Positions 8,997 to 19,653 of a DNA stretch of 64,000 nt are shown one piece after another. The translations under genes were made by a program, and so were the position numbers. The notes under the pieces were generated by a model. It saw nothing but the letters and a program-made list of their open reading frames with translations, did not search any database and was not told the DNA's origin. Position 1 is the first letter of the stretch. The number at the start of each line of letters is the position of its first letter. The DNA lies in assembly GCF_016598535.1 (NCBI RefSeq), contig NZ_CP066779.1:5950053-6014052 (forward strand). The letters run 5' to 3'. Origin of the DNA: Rhodococcus sp. P-2 (lineage in GTDB: Bacteria > Actinomycetota > Actinomycetes > Mycobacteriales > Mycobacteriaceae).

Positions 8997-9746
8997 ATGC
9001 CCGTTCATTTGCGCGACAGCGCAATACCCAAACACGAACAGTTGCGCACCATTCTCCTGCGCAAGTGCACCCAAGAACTCCAGCCTGGCGACTTGATGAC
9101 CAGTGAGCGAAACCTGATGCAGGACTACGGCGTCAGTCGGATCACCGTTCGCGAGGCCATCGGACAACTGGTAAATGACGGACACCTCGTTCGCGTGCGT
9201 GGCAAGGGCACCTTCGTTGCGCACCGTGCCGTCCAGTCCAAGCTGCACCTTGCATCCTTCACCGAGGAAATGCGCGCCCAGGGGCATCACCCCACGACAG
9301 TGGTCCTGGTCAGCGAGCAGGGGCCGGTCCCCGAAAGCACTGCTGCCGCACTGAATATGCGACCGGGTTCCGACGGTTACCACGTCAAGCGCTTGCGCCT
9401 CGCCGACGGCGAGCCCGTGAGTGTGGACGACGGCTGGTTCAATCCCGAACTGTTGCCGGGTCTACTCGACATGGACTTGACGGGTTCGATCTACCGAGCG
9501 ACCGCCGACAAGTACGACAAGCCGATCGATCGGGCCGAACAGACGGTCAGTGCAGACGGTGCGAGTACGGAGATCGCGACTCTCCTCGGTACTCGTAAAG
9601 GCGCCCCGGTTCTGTACTTCGATCGAGTGTCGTTCAGCGAGATCGCACCGGTCGAGCACACTCGTAGTTGGTACCGATCCGACCGCTACCAGTTGCAGAT
9701 GGAAGTCCAGGGCCAAGCGCGGCCCAAGACACGCGGCGACCAGTAG
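8997..9746 (+). CDS. dasR: GntR/HutC-family regulator, probable DasR (amino-sugar regulator)
   Basis: 249 residues from the ATG at 8997; a GTG at 8994 is adjacent. GGAGGG lies at 8979-8984. The long upstream frame from 8904 has no support. The winged helix is clear (SERNLMQDYGVSRITVREAIGQL, then VRVRGKGTFVA). A UTRA ligand domain follows from about residue 90. This is the HutC/DasR class, which senses glucosamine-6-P or GlcNAc-6-P in Streptomyces and represses GlcNAc uptake genes. Here it sits beside a complete GlcNAc PTS-nagA-nagB set with a dre-like site on the nagE promoter. The family call is firm; the DasR identity rests on context. Confidence 0.85.
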   Translation: MPVHLRDSAIPKHEQLRTILLRKCTQELQPGDLMTSERNLMQDYGVSRITVREAIGQLVNDGHLVRVRGKGTFVAHRAVQSKLHLASFTEEMRAQGHHPTTVVLVSEQGPVPESTAAALNMRPGSDGYHVKRLRLADGEPVSVDDGWFNPELLPGLLDMDLTGSIYRATADKYDKPIDRAEQTVSADGASTEIATLLGTRKGAPVLYFDRVSFSEIAPVEHTRSWYRSDRYQLQMEVQGQARPKTRGDQ

Positions 9747-9761
9747 CCATCGTTCGGAACG

Positions 9762-9797
9762 AAAGGGCGGGCACACCTTCCGGTGTGCCCGCCCTTT
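9762..9797. terminator. Bidirectional terminator between dasR and the EIIA gene
   Basis: A 16-bp stem, 9762-9777 against 9782-9797, with loop TTCC. A-rich and T-rich ends let it serve the convergent transcripts from dasR (+) and the EIIA/EIIB operon (-). Confidence 0.85.
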
Positions 9798-9800
9798 GTG

Positions 9801-10259
9801 TTACGCCGACCAGTCGAACAGAGTGTCGCCGGTGGCGACGTCTCCACCGACGGAAGGGGATTCGACGGTGTCCGGTTTGGAATCCATCACGACTACCGGG
9901 CAGATCGCCGAGTAACCGGTCGTGTCGATGTGCGCTGGATCGAAGCTGACGACGGGATCACCGGCATTGACGGTGTCACCCTCGGCGGCGATGAGGGTGA
10001 ATCCGTCGCCTTCGAGTTTGACCGTGTCGATGCCGATGTGGACCAGCACGCCCGTGGCCTTCTCGCCGAAGATCACAAATGCGTGAGGGTGAAGTTTCAG
10101 GATCTTCCCGCTGATCGGCGCCACGACCGTGAGCGGGCCCTGACCGCGAGCGGGTTCGATCGCGACGCCCGAGCCGACCATCTGCTGAGCGAACACCGGG
10201 TCCGGTACGTCGGCAAGTGCGACGACCCGGCCGGGCAGCGGGGCGAGGACGACCGTCAC
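9801..10259 (-). CDS. PTS glucose/GlcNAc-type EIIA component (Crr-like)
   Basis: 152 residues from a GTG at 10259 that overlaps the EIIB stop by four bases (GTGA). It has the EIIA-Glc fold signature: LHPHAFVIFGEKATGVLVHIGIDTVKL, with the phosphorylated histidine in VHIGIDT. Enzyme I and HPr, encoded across the divergent promoter, would phosphorylate this histidine. It would pass phosphate to the EIIB cysteine. In many bacteria EIIA is fused to EIIC or EIIB; here it is free, as in Streptomyces. Confidence 0.9.
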   Translation of the reverse strand: MTVVLAPLPGRVVALADVPDPVFAQQMVGSGVAIEPARGQGPLTVVAPISGKILKLHPHAFVIFGEKATGVLVHIGIDTVKLEGDGFTLIAAEGDTVNAGDPVVSFDPAHIDTTGYSAICPVVVMDSKPDTVESPSVGGDVATGDTLFDWSA

Positions 10260-10486
10260 AGGATGTCCTCGATGTCCTCGGCAAGGGTGTCGGCCTCGGG
10301 CCCGACGATGACCTGGACAACCGTTCCGGCCTTGAGTACGCCGTGTGCGCCGGCAGCCTTGAGAGCGGACTCGTTCACCTTCGCTCCGTCCTTGACCTCG
10401 GTACGCAGGCGGGTGATGCAAGCCTCGATCTCGACGATGTTCTCTGCGCCGCCGAGGCCCTTGATGATTGCTTCCGCTTTCGACAT
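10256..10486 (-). CDS. PTS EIIB component, GlcNAc/glucose type
   Basis: 76 residues from the ATG at 10486, with AGGAG six bases upstream. The frame runs further up but without a second good start. The active-site cysteine is in EIEACITRLRTEV, the conserved EIIB CxTRLR motif. It would receive phosphate from EIIA and give it to the sugar bound by the EIIC permease at 10814. First gene of a two-gene leftward operon with EIIA, divergent from the permease gene. Confidence 0.92.
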   Translation of the reverse strand: MSKAEAIIKGLGGAENIVEIEACITRLRTEVKDGAKVNESALKAAGAHGVLKAGTVVQVIVGPEADTLAEDIEDIL

Positions 10487-10593
10487 TTGCTGCTCCTGAT
10501 TGTCGGGTTGGTCGTGATCGTTGAACGGTCGTACAGGTGGGCTGACTAGTTGCTGGTCAAGGCTATCCCGGTTACGTATGTCACATTTGGGTG

Positions 10594-10621
10594 TTGACAA
10601 CTCGCCTCCACCAGGTAAAAC
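10594..10621 (+). promoter_or_regulatory. Predicted nagE promoter
   Basis: A consensus -35 TTGACA (10594-10599) and a -10-like TAAAAC (10616-10621) are 16 bp apart. Transcription would start near 10628, inside the dre-like site. The 327-bp divergent region between EIIB (10486) and EIIC (10814) should also hold the leftward promoter. I could not place that one confidently. Confidence 0.55.
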
Positions 10622-10625
10622 TACA

Positions 10626-10641
10626 ACTGGTTATGACCGGA
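10626..10641. promoter_or_regulatory. dre-like operator for DasR-type regulator
   Basis: ACTGGTTATGACCGGA is an imperfect 16-bp inverted repeat close to the Streptomyces dre consensus A(C/G)TGGTCTAGACCA(G/C)T. The left half is exact and the right half differs at one or two bases. It covers the predicted nagE transcription start, so binding would block the PTS-nagA-nagB operon. Confidence 0.6.
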
Positions 10642-10813
10642 CAGTACCCGTTGGAAGTCCGGCTCCACAACAGTTTCGACAAAACGGTTTTGCCCTCACT
10701 TGCGAGCAAGAACCGTGACCTGCATTTTCACGAAACCTGCACGTGTACGACACCCGAATTTCCAGAACCAGCGGCCGATCGCGACGCGGCCCGGCGAACG
10801 AAGAAGGTCCTTG

Positions 10814-12157
<1,344 letters not shown>

Positions 12158-12159
12158 AC

Positions 12160-12429
12160 ATGGCGATCGCAACCACGACAATCGGATCCCGCGTCGGACT
12201 CCACGCACGACCCGCAGCGCTCTTCGCGCGCGCCGCAGCCGATCTACCGGCCGACGTCACCATTGCGCTCGGCGACGGCGAACCCGTCGATGCCTCCAGC
12301 ATGTTGTCTGTCATGACTCTCGGTGCCGCATTCGGGGATTCGGTGACCTTGCGTGCCGACGGTGACGGCGCCGATGCTGCGCTCGATTCGCTCGCCGAGC
12401 TTCTCGCATCCGAACTGGACGAAGCCTGA
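12160..12429 (+). CDS. ptsH: HPr phosphocarrier protein of the PTS
   Basis: 89 residues, two bases after nagE. The phosphorylated histidine is in VGLHARPAALFARAA near residue 15. The segment around DASSMLSVMTLGA corresponds to the Ser46 region of other HPr proteins. It carries phosphate from Enzyme I to EIIA. The stop overlaps the ptsI start. Having general PTS genes inside a GlcNAc operon suggests this sugar is the main PTS substrate here. Confidence 0.95.
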   Translation: MAIATTTIGSRVGLHARPAALFARAAADLPADVTIALGDGEPVDASSMLSVMTLGAAFGDSVTLRADGDGADAALDSLAELLASELDEA

Positions 12430-14102
12430 TGACGGCGAGTGTGGACAACCGCATCGCGGGTATCGGAGTGAGCGCGGGTTCGGTCTGTGCGCCGTGGTTG
12501 CGATTCTCCACGCCTGAGCCGACCTCGGCGTCGGACCCGATCACGGGCAGTCCCGAGGCGGAGCTGATCAGGATCCGTGAGGCGCTGGACGCCGTCGCGG
12601 AGGAACTGCTCTCGCGTGCAAAGACAGTCGAGGGCGTCTCCGCGGAGATTCTGACGACGTCGGCTGCGATGGCGCGCGATGCGGGCATCGTGAAGGCGGC
12701 CAAGACGAACCTGGAATCCGGGCTGCCGACCGCGCACGCCGTCGCAGTTGCCTTCGACGCATTCTGCGAAAAGCTCACGGCGCTCGGCGGGTACATGGCC
12801 GAACGGGCAACCGATCTGCGCGATCTCGGGCAGCGAGCCGTGGCCGTTCTTCGAGGGGAGCCGATGCCCGGAATCCCCACCCCCGGTTACCCGTACATCC
12901 TGGTGGCGCGCGACCTCGCGCCGGCGGATACAGCGACGCTGGGCAACAGTGACGTGGTCGGACTGTTGACTTCGGAAGGAGGTCCGACCAGCCATACGGC
13001 GATCTTGGCGAAGTCGCTCGGAATCCCGGCCGTGGTCAACTGCTCGGGAACCGATCAGCTGACGCAGGGCAAACTCCTCATCCTCGACGGCACCACCGGG
13101 ACGGTCACCATCGATCCCTCGGCAGAAATGCGTGAGCGCGCTGTCCTCGAAGCATCGTTCGTGGCAGAGCAGTCGGCTTCGGCACACGGCCCAGGACGCA
13201 CGCGTGACGGGTTCGCGGTGAGGTTGTCGGCCAACATCGGAACCCTCGAGGACGCTGCGCGGGCCGGGGCGGCCGACTGTGAGGGCGTCGGATTGTTCCG
13301 TACGGAATTCTCGTACCTCGGGCGCCACGACGCACCTTCGGTGGAGGAGCAAGCACAGACATACGCGTCGGTGCTCGGGCACTTCGCCGGCGAGAAGGTA
13401 GTGGTCCGCACTCTCGATTCGGGTTCGGACAAGCCGTTGCCGTTTCTCGATCTCGGGGTCGAGGAGAACCCGGCCCTTGGTATCCGCGGGCTCCGTGTCG
13501 GCACGGTCTATCCCGACACGCTCATCAGTCAGCTCGACGCTCTTGCTGCCGCAGGAAACACGTCTGGCGCCGAGTTGTGGGTCATGGCGCCGATGGTGGC
13601 CACGGCCGACGAAGCGAAAGACTTTGCAGAACTTGCGCGTTCGCGGGGGATCGGCAAGGTGGGGGCGATGATCGAGATTCCGGCCGCAGCTTTGCGGGCG
13701 AGGGACCTCCTGGAGCATCTCGATTTCGTCAGTATCGGCACCAATGATCTGAGCCAGTACACCTGCGCGGTGGATCGTATGGCCGGGAGCTTGGCGCAAT
13801 TACTCGATCCGTGGCAACCGGCGGTCCTCGATCTGATCGCGATGGTCGGTCAGGCAGGCGCCGACGCCGGGAAACCTGTCGGTGTGTGCGGTGAATCCGC
13901 GTCGGATCCGCTGTTGGCGCCGGTTCTGGTCGGTTTGGGCATCACGAGCCTGTCGATGTCGGTCCCCGCGTTGGGTGCCGTTCGCGCGCAACTGGCCTCT
14001 CTCGACCTGGCGGTGTGCAAGGACATGGCCGCGGCGGCACGGGGCGCGCGAAACCCGATCGAGGGTAGAGCGGCCGTCGCCCGGATCCGCGAGTCCGTAT
14101 GA
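12429..14102 (+). CDS. ptsI: PTS Enzyme I (phosphoenolpyruvate-protein phosphotransferase)
   Basis: 557 residues, starting on the last base of the ptsH stop. The active histidine is in SEGGPTSHTAILAKSLGIP near residue 189. The PEP-binding barrel follows (FRTEFSYLGR; GAMIEIPAAAL; FVSIGTNDLSQYTCAVDR; and VCGESASDP, whose cysteine is the conserved acid/base). It draws phosphate from PEP and loads HPr. Length is normal. The stop overlaps the nagA start by four bases. Confidence 0.95.
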   Translation: MTASVDNRIAGIGVSAGSVCAPWLRFSTPEPTSASDPITGSPEAELIRIREALDAVAEELLSRAKTVEGVSAEILTTSAAMARDAGIVKAAKTNLESGLPTAHAVAVAFDAFCEKLTALGGYMAERATDLRDLGQRAVAVLRGEPMPGIPTPGYPYILVARDLAPADTATLGNSDVVGLLTSEGGPTSHTAILAKSLGIPAVVNCSGTDQLTQGKLLILDGTTGTVTIDPSAEMRERAVLEASFVAEQSASAHGPGRTRDGFAVRLSANIGTLEDAARAGAADCEGVGLFRTEFSYLGRHDAPSVEEQAQTYASVLGHFAGEKVVVRTLDSGSDKPLPFLDLGVEENPALGIRGLRVGTVYPDTLISQLDALAAAGNTSGAELWVMAPMVATADEAKDFAELARSRGIGKVGAMIEIPAAALRARDLLEHLDFVSIGTNDLSQYTCAVDRMAGSLAQLLDPWQPAVLDLIAMVGQAGADAGKPVGVCGESASDPLLAPVLVGLGITSLSMSVPALGAVRAQLASLDLAVCKDMAAAARGARNPIEGRAAVARIRESV

Positions 14103-15340
14103 GTACGCCAGGCTCGGGCGCTGTAGGCGATCCGATCGTGTTGCGGGGAACGGTGATCGGCTCTCCGATCGGGAAGATTCACGACGGGGTTGTCGTCGTG
14201 GACGGCGAGAAGATCAGCTGGGTCGGCTCGGCTGCGGACTACGTGGCGTCCGCACCGGTCGTGGCTATTCCGGATCGGACCGACGCTGTGATCATGCCTG
14301 GGCTGATCGATGTACACAGTCACGGCGCAGCGGGTGCCGGTTTCCCGAACACCGACGCCGAGGGAGCGAGTCGCGCGGCGGCGCACCATTGCGAGCACGG
14401 CACGACCGGGATGTTGGCCAGCCTTGTTTCCGCGCCGCGCGCAGATCTGGTGCGACAAGCAACGATGCTCGCCGATCTGGTCGAACGCGGAGAACTTCTG
14501 GGTATTCACCTCGAGGGGCCGTTCATCAACGGCGTCCGCTGCGGTGCCCAGGATCCGGCGGCGATCATTCCCGGCGATCCGATTCTGCTCGAAGCCGTGT
14601 GTGACGCCGCACGGGGGACCGTCCGGTCCATGACTCTGGCGCCCGAGACCGAGAACTTCGAAGAGTTGCTCGCGATCATGCGTCATCGCAACATCGTGCC
14701 GAGTTTCGGTCACACGGATGCGGATGCGGCAACGACGTCGGCGCGCATCGGTGCTGCAGTGCAGGGGGATTGGGCCGGTCAGATCAGCGCGACCCACCTT
14801 TTCAACGGGATGCCGCCGCTGCACCATCGATCACCGGGGCCCGTCGCAGCGTGCCTGGCGGCTGCCGCGAGAGGCGAGATGGTGGTGGAACTGATAGCTG
14901 ACGGTGTGCATCTTGCACCCGAGACCGTGTCGATGGTCTTCGACGCTGTCGGACCGGACCAGATCGCCTTGGTCAGTGATTCCATGGCCGCTGCCGGAAT
15001 GGACGACGGCGACTACCAACTCGGTGCCCTCGACGTCACGGTTCACGGGGGAGTCGCACGGCTCGCGACAATCGACGGCTCGGCCGGCGCGATCGCAGGA
15101 GGGACCGCGAGGCTGCTCGACGTACTGCGCAGCACCGTCTTCGACGGCGGGGTTGCGATGGAAGACGCTGTTGCAGCGGCAACTCGGAGCCCAGCGCGGT
15201 TGCTGGGGCTTGGCGACCTGATCGGAACGCTGGCCGTGGGCTGCCGAGCCGACATCCTGGTCACCGATCGTCAATTGCGCCTGGGGCGTGTACTACTCGG
15301 CGGAAAAGCCGCCGGAAAGGAACAATCATGGAAATCGTAA
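14099..15340 (+). CDS. nagA: N-acetylglucosamine-6-phosphate deacetylase
   Basis: 413 residues, beginning in an ATGA overlap with ptsI. Family motifs are complete: MPGLIDVHSHGAAG, HLEGPFI, FGHTDAD, ATHLFNGMPPLHHRSPG and ALVSDSMAAAGMDDG. It converts GlcNAc-6-P, the PTS product, to GlcN-6-P and acetate in the cytoplasm. The last 13 bases overlap nagB in another frame. Confidence 0.95.
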   Translation: MSTPGSGAVGDPIVLRGTVIGSPIGKIHDGVVVVDGEKISWVGSAADYVASAPVVAIPDRTDAVIMPGLIDVHSHGAAGAGFPNTDAEGASRAAAHHCEHGTTGMLASLVSAPRADLVRQATMLADLVERGELLGIHLEGPFINGVRCGAQDPAAIIPGDPILLEAVCDAARGTVRSMTLAPETENFEELLAIMRHRNIVPSFGHTDADAATTSARIGAAVQGDWAGQISATHLFNGMPPLHHRSPGPVAACLAAAARGEMVVELIADGVHLAPETVSMVFDAVGPDQIALVSDSMAAAGMDDGDYQLGALDVTVHGGVARLATIDGSAGAIAGGTARLLDVLRSTVFDGGVAMEDAVAAATRSPARLLGLGDLIGTLAVGCRADILVTDRQLRLGRVLLGGKAAGKEQSWKS

Positions 15341-16107
15341 TTCAGCCGACACCCGCGGAGGTCGACTCGACCGTCGCGGACATCGTCGAAGGATATGTCA
15401 GAGCCGGGGCGACGACGCTTGGGCTTGCAACGGGGTCGTCGCCGATCGGAACCTATCGTGAATTGGCAGCGCGGCATCGCGACGCCGAACTCGACTTCTC
15501 GCTGGCCCGGGCATTCCTGCTCGACGAGTACCTCGGATTGCCGAAACGCCATCCGCAGTCGTACTACTCGGTGATTCGGGCGGAGTTCGTCGATCACGTC
15601 AACCTGGATCCGGCGATGGTGTCCAGCCCCAACGGTGAAGCGCCGTGCCCGGAGCAGGAGATCGCCCGGTACGACCAGAGCATCGCGGCGGCCGGGGGAG
15701 TGGACGTGCAGTTGCTCGGCATCGGTACCGACGGCCACATCGGCTTCAACGAGCCCGGATCGTCGTTGACCTCGAGAACCCGCGTGAAGACGCTGACCGA
15801 GCAGACCCGGATCGACAACGCACGCTTCTTCGACGGTGTGGACGACGTCCCACACCACGTGCTCACCCAAGGGCTCGGAACCATCAGCGATGCACGGCAT
15901 CTGGTGATGATCGCGACCGGCGAAGGGAAGGCCGATGCGATCGCCGCCGCCGTCGAAGGTCCGTTGTCTGCGTTCTGCCCGGCCTCGGTCATGCAATTGC
16001 ATCGCCATGTCACCGTCGTCATCGACGAAGCTGCGGCCAGCTCGCTCAAACTTGCCGACTACTACCGGTATGCGCTCGAACACAAGCCGTCGTGGCAGTC
16101 CTTCTGA
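15328..16107 (+). CDS. nagB: Glucosamine-6-phosphate deaminase
   Basis: 259 residues from an ATG inside the nagA 3' end, with GGAAAGG upstream. Motifs: LATGSSPIGTYRELA, LLDEYLGLP and GIGTDGHIGFNEPGSS (catalytic Asp/His region). It turns GlcN-6-P into fructose-6-P and ammonia, completing entry of GlcNAc into glycolysis. The C-terminus is short, without the extended allosteric tail of E. coli NagB. Confidence 0.95.
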   Translation: MEIVIQPTPAEVDSTVADIVEGYVRAGATTLGLATGSSPIGTYRELAARHRDAELDFSLARAFLLDEYLGLPKRHPQSYYSVIRAEFVDHVNLDPAMVSSPNGEAPCPEQEIARYDQSIAAAGGVDVQLLGIGTDGHIGFNEPGSSLTSRTRVKTLTEQTRIDNARFFDGVDDVPHHVLTQGLGTISDARHLVMIATGEGKADAIAAAVEGPLSAFCPASVMQLHRHVTVVIDEAAASSLKLADYYRYALEHKPSWQSF

Positions 16108-16108
16108 C

Positions 16109-16828
16109 ATGACGGTTCTGGAGCTGGCTGTGCAGGACGTGCGGGGGGCGAGGATCGCGCGTTCGGTAGGAGCGACTCGAGTCGAGTTGTGTGCGGCACT
16201 CGGCCCGACGGGGGGATTGACGCCCAGCATCGGAGTGATCGAGGCTGCGTCGGAAGTGGGGATCGCGGTTCACCCGCTGATTCGTCCGCGCGCCGGAGGT
16301 TTCGTGTTCTCACCCGACGAAGTGTGGGTGATGGAGCACGACGTACGTGCTGCCGTGGCCGGAGGAGCTTCCGGCATCGTGATCGGCGCACTGACAGAAG
16401 ACAATACGATCGACACCGTCGTGCTGCGTCGCATCATCGGATGCATGGACCGTGCGCGGGTCGAGGTGACGGTACATCGTGCGATGGACGTGGTGGCCGA
16501 CCGTCTGACCGCGCTGGACGAACTGATCGAGTTGGGCGTGACCCGCGTGCTGACGTCCGGGGGTGCGGATACCTGCAGTGAGGGTCTCGACGAGATCGGT
16601 CGAATGGTCGAACATGCCGCGGGCCGGATCCAGATCATGGCCGGTGGCGGAATCACCGTCGACGACATCCCGGCAATCGCTGCCGTCGGCGTCGATGCGG
16701 TGCATCTCTCGGCACGCAAGGTCGTCGCGGTGTCCGGCGGCCCTGGCGGGGGATCGGATGGCTACGACGTCACCGATGCCGACGTCGCGCAGGATGCGGC
16801 GTCAGCGCTCCGCGCTGTGAGTGCTTAG
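16109..16828 (+). CDS. cutC: CutC-family protein
   Basis: 239 residues from the ATG at 16109, one base after the nagB stop. It has the CutC TIM-barrel markers: LELAVQDVRGARIARSVGATRVELC near the N-terminus, then PLIRPRAGGFVFS, VTVHRAMD and RVLTSGG. CutC was named for copper homeostasis in E. coli, but that role is disputed and the biochemical function is open. Its tail position in the GlcNAc operon hints at a sugar-linked function. Last gene of the operon. Confidence 0.88.
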   Translation: MTVLELAVQDVRGARIARSVGATRVELCAALGPTGGLTPSIGVIEAASEVGIAVHPLIRPRAGGFVFSPDEVWVMEHDVRAAVAGGASGIVIGALTEDNTIDTVVLRRIIGCMDRARVEVTVHRAMDVVADRLTALDELIELGVTRVLTSGGADTCSEGLDEIGRMVEHAAGRIQIMAGGGITVDDIPAIAAVGVDAVHLSARKVVAVSGGPGGGSDGYDVTDADVAQDAASALRAVSA

Positions 16829-16883
16829 AGAGCCCTGGGACTCCTTAACCACTCACGGCCGTTCGGCTCTAGACATACATGGA

Positions 16884-16900
16884 CATCCAACTATAGGATG
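16884..16900. promoter_or_regulatory. Inverted repeat in the mmsA upstream region
   Basis: CATCC-N7-GGATG, overlapping a -10-like TAGGAT at 16894-16899. It is flanked by two TAGACAT direct repeats (16870-16876 and 16902-16908). It is a plausible operator for the valine operon; no regulator gene is adjacent. Confidence 0.35.
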
Positions 16901-16960
16901 GTAGACATATTCACTGCTGCCTCCTGGGTGGTCCATACGAGCAAGGAACGGGTTAGCACA

Positions 16961-18478
16961 ATGGTTGAAAATGCGACGGTTCACGAGTTGACGCACTTCG
17001 TCGGTGGCAAGCGTGTTCCCGGGACATCTGATCGATTTGCGGACGTGTTCGATCCCAACACCGGCAAGGTGCAGGCCCGCGTCCCCCTCGCGAGCAAGGC
17101 CGAGACCGAAGCCATCATCGCCAATGCCGAAGAGGCGCAGCTGGTGTGGGCGGCGTTCAACCCGCAGAAGCGCGCCCGTGTGCTGATGAAGTTCCTCCAG
17201 CTCGCTCAGGCCGAGATGGATTCTCTGGCGCGCCTCCTTTCGTCCGAGCACGGCAAGACCGTTGCCGACGCCAAGGGTGACATTCAGCGTGGCCTCGAGG
17301 TCATCGAATTCGCCGTCGGCGCTCCGCACCTGCTCAAGGGCGAATTCACCGAGAGTGCCGGCACCGGCATCGACGTGTACTCCATGCGTCAGCCGCTCGG
17401 CGTCGTCGCCGGCATCACGCCATTCAACTTCCCGGCGATGATCCCGCTGTGGAAGGCCGGCCCCGCCCTCGCTGCCGGTAACGCCTTCATCCTCAAGCCC
17501 TCCGAGCGTGACCCCTCCGTCCCGCTGCGCCTGGCTGAACTGTTCCTCGAAGCCGGCCTGCCCGCGGGTGTGTTCAACGTCGTCAACGGTGACAAGGAAG
17601 TTGTCGACGTCCTGCTCACCGACGATCGCATCAAGGCCGTCGGATTCGTCGGCTCCACGCCGATCGCCCAGTACATCTACGAGACCGCCGCAGCTCACGG
17701 CAAGCGTGCACAGTGCTTCGGTGGCGCCAAGAACCACGCGATCGTCATGCCGGACGCCGACCTCGACGAGGTTGCCGACGCACTGATCGGTGCAGGCTAC
17801 GGCAGTGCCGGTGAGCGTTGCATGGCCATCTCGGTTGCCGTTCCCGTCGGCGAGGAGACCGCGGACGCTCTTGTCGCGAAGCTGAAGGAGCGCGTCGCGA
17901 AGCTCAAGATCGGTCGCAGTGACGACGAAGGTGTCGATTTCGGTCCGCTCGTTTGCCAGGATGCCCTCGACCGCGTCAACAACTACGTGCAGATCGGCAT
18001 CGACGAGGGCGCAACGGCAGTCGTCGACGGCCGCGGCTTCACTCTCGAAGGCCATGAAGGCGGATTCTTCGCCGGCGCAACCCTGTTCGACAACGTCACC
18101 TCGGACATGCGCATCTACAAGGAAGAGATCTTCGGACCCGTCCTTCAGGTGGTCCGCGCTGCCGATTACGAAGAGGCGCTGCGTCTTCCGACCGAACACG
18201 AGTACGGCAACGGTGTCTCCATCTTCACCCGCGACGGCGACACCGCACGTGACTTCACCGCTCGCGTCAACGTCGGCATGGTCGGCGTCAACGTGCCGAT
18301 CCCGGTCCCGATCGCCTACCACACCTTCGGTGGCTGGAAGCGCTCCGGATTCGGTGACCTGAACCAGCACGGTCCCGACTCCTTCCGCTTCTACACCAAG
18401 ACCAAGACCGTGACGCAGCGCTGGCCTTCCGGCAAGAAGGAAGAGACCAACCACTTCGTCATCCCCACGATGAACTGA
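16961..18478 (+). CDS. mmsA: Methylmalonate-semialdehyde dehydrogenase (CoA-acylating)
   Basis: 505 residues from the ATG at 16961, with AAGGAA upstream. An in-frame start at 16898 would add 21 residues that do not look like the family. It is an ALDH superfamily member: [40 protein letters not shown], and catalytic cysteine in [17 protein letters not shown]. The C-terminal TKTVTQRWP is typical of MmsA. It oxidises (methyl)malonate semialdehyde to propionyl- or acetyl-CoA, the last step of valine and thymine breakdown. First gene of the operon through 22401. Confidence 0.95.
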   Translation: MVENATVHELTHFVGGKRVPGTSDRFADVFDPNTGKVQARVPLASKAETEAIIANAEEAQLVWAAFNPQKRARVLMKFLQLAQAEMDSLARLLSSEHGKTVADAKGDIQRGLEVIEFAVGAPHLLKGEFTESAGTGIDVYSMRQPLGVVAGITPFNFPAMIPLWKAGPALAAGNAFILKPSERDPSVPLRLAELFLEAGLPAGVFNVVNGDKEVVDVLLTDDRIKAVGFVGSTPIAQYIYETAAAHGKRAQCFGGAKNHAIVMPDADLDEVADALIGAGYGSAGERCMAISVAVPVGEETADALVAKLKERVAKLKIGRSDDEGVDFGPLVCQDALDRVNNYVQIGIDEGATAVVDGRGFTLEGHEGGFFAGATLFDNVTSDMRIYKEEIFGPVLQVVRAADYEEALRLPTEHEYGNGVSIFTRDGDTARDFTARVNVGMVGVNVPIPVPIAYHTFGGWKRSGFGDLNQHGPDSFRFYTKTKTVTQRWPSGKKEETNHFVIPTMN

Positions 18479-18492
18479 TCGGAACACTTTCC

Positions 18493-19653
18493 ATGTTTAC
18501 TCTGACCGATGACGAGCGGGCGATTCGCGACACTGCCCGCGACTTCGCGGCCGAGCATCTGGCGCCCAACGCAGTGGAGTGGGATCAGACCAAGCATTTC
18601 CCGGTGGACGTCCTCCGTAAGGCGGCGTCCCTGGGGATGGGCGGTATCTACATTCGTGAAGACGTGGGTGGCAGTGAACTGAGCCGCGTCGACGCTGCCC
18701 GGATCTTCGAAGAACTGGCCAAGGGCGATCCGTCGATCGCCGCATACATCTCCATCCACAACATGGTCACGTGGATGATCGACCAGTTCGGCAACGACGA
18801 ACAGCGCCACAAGTGGGTGCCCGGACTCTGCTCGATGGATCAACTGGGCAGCTACTGCCTCACCGAACCCGGTGCGGGCTCCGATGCTGCGGGCCTGAGC
18901 ACCAAGGCCGTTCGCGACGGTGACGACTACATCCTGAACGGCGTCAAACAGTTCATTTCCGGCGCAGGCACTTCCGACGTGTACGTCGTGATGGCGCGCA
19001 CCGGATCTGCAGGTGCCAAGGGCATTTCGGCGTTCATCGTGCCCAAGGATTCACCCGGACTGTCGTTCGGCGCCAACGAGGTCAAGATGGGCTGGAACGC
19101 ACAGCCGACTCGTCAGGTGATCTTCGAAGACGTGCGCGTTCCCGCTGCCAACATGCTCGGTGAAGAGGGCAGTGGATTCCGCATCGCCATGAAAGGTCTC
19201 AACGGCGGCCGACTGAACATCGCCGCCTGCTCGGTGGGTGGAGCTCAAGCTGCGCTGGAGAAAGCCGTCGCATATCTGGTGGACCGCAAGGCTTTCGGTT
19301 CGGCGCTGATCGAGTCGCAGGCCCTGCAGTTCCAGCTCGCCGACATGCGCACAGAACTCGAAGCGGCCAGGACACTACTGTGGCGCGCCGCCGCAGCACT
19401 CGAAGACGGAGCGTCCGACGTCGTGGAGCTGTGTGCGATGGCCAAGCGCTTCGCGACCGACACCGGATTCGACGTTGCCAACAAGGCTCTCCAGCTTCAC
19501 GGCGGTTACGGCTATCTTGCTGAGTACGGGATCGAGAAGATCGTTCGCGATCTTCGGGTTCATCAGATCCTCGAAGGCAGCAACGAGATCATGAGGGTGG
19601 TCATCGCGCGCAGCGTGGTCGCATCAGGTCAGGGAAAGCAGGGAGCAGCATGA
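18493..19653 (+). CDS. Acyl-CoA dehydrogenase, probable isobutyryl-CoA dehydrogenase
   Basis: 386 residues, 14 bases after mmsA. FAD/acyl-CoA motifs are present: [26 protein letters not shown] and [21 protein letters not shown], the last spanning the region of the C-terminal catalytic site in this family. Context (mmsA, 3-hydroxyisobutyryl-CoA hydrolase, mmsB) points to isobutyryl-CoA to methacrylyl-CoA in valine degradation. Its stop overlaps the next start by four bases. Confidence 0.92.
   Translation: MFTLTDDERAIRDTARDFAAEHLAPNAVEWDQTKHFPVDVLRKAASLGMGGIYIREDVGGSELSRVDAARIFEELAKGDPSIAAYISIHNMVTWMIDQFGNDEQRHKWVPGLCSMDQLGSYCLTEPGAGSDAAGLSTKAVRDGDDYILNGVKQFISGAGTSDVYVVMARTGSAGAKGISAFIVPKDSPGLSFGANEVKMGWNAQPTRQVIFEDVRVPAANMLGEEGSGFRIAMKGLNGGRLNIAACSVGGAQAALEKAVAYLVDRKAFGSALIESQALQFQLADMRTELEAARTLLWRAAAALEDGASDVVELCAMAKRFATDTGFDVANKALQLHGGYGYLAEYGIEKIVRDLRVHQILEGSNEIMRVVIARSVVASGQGKQGAA

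Noticed and set aside
16945-16960. AAC-GG-GTT near the mmsA ribosome-binding site as a third KstR-type box
   Set aside because: The outer T and A of TnnAACnnGTTnnA are missing and the flanks are not palindromic.
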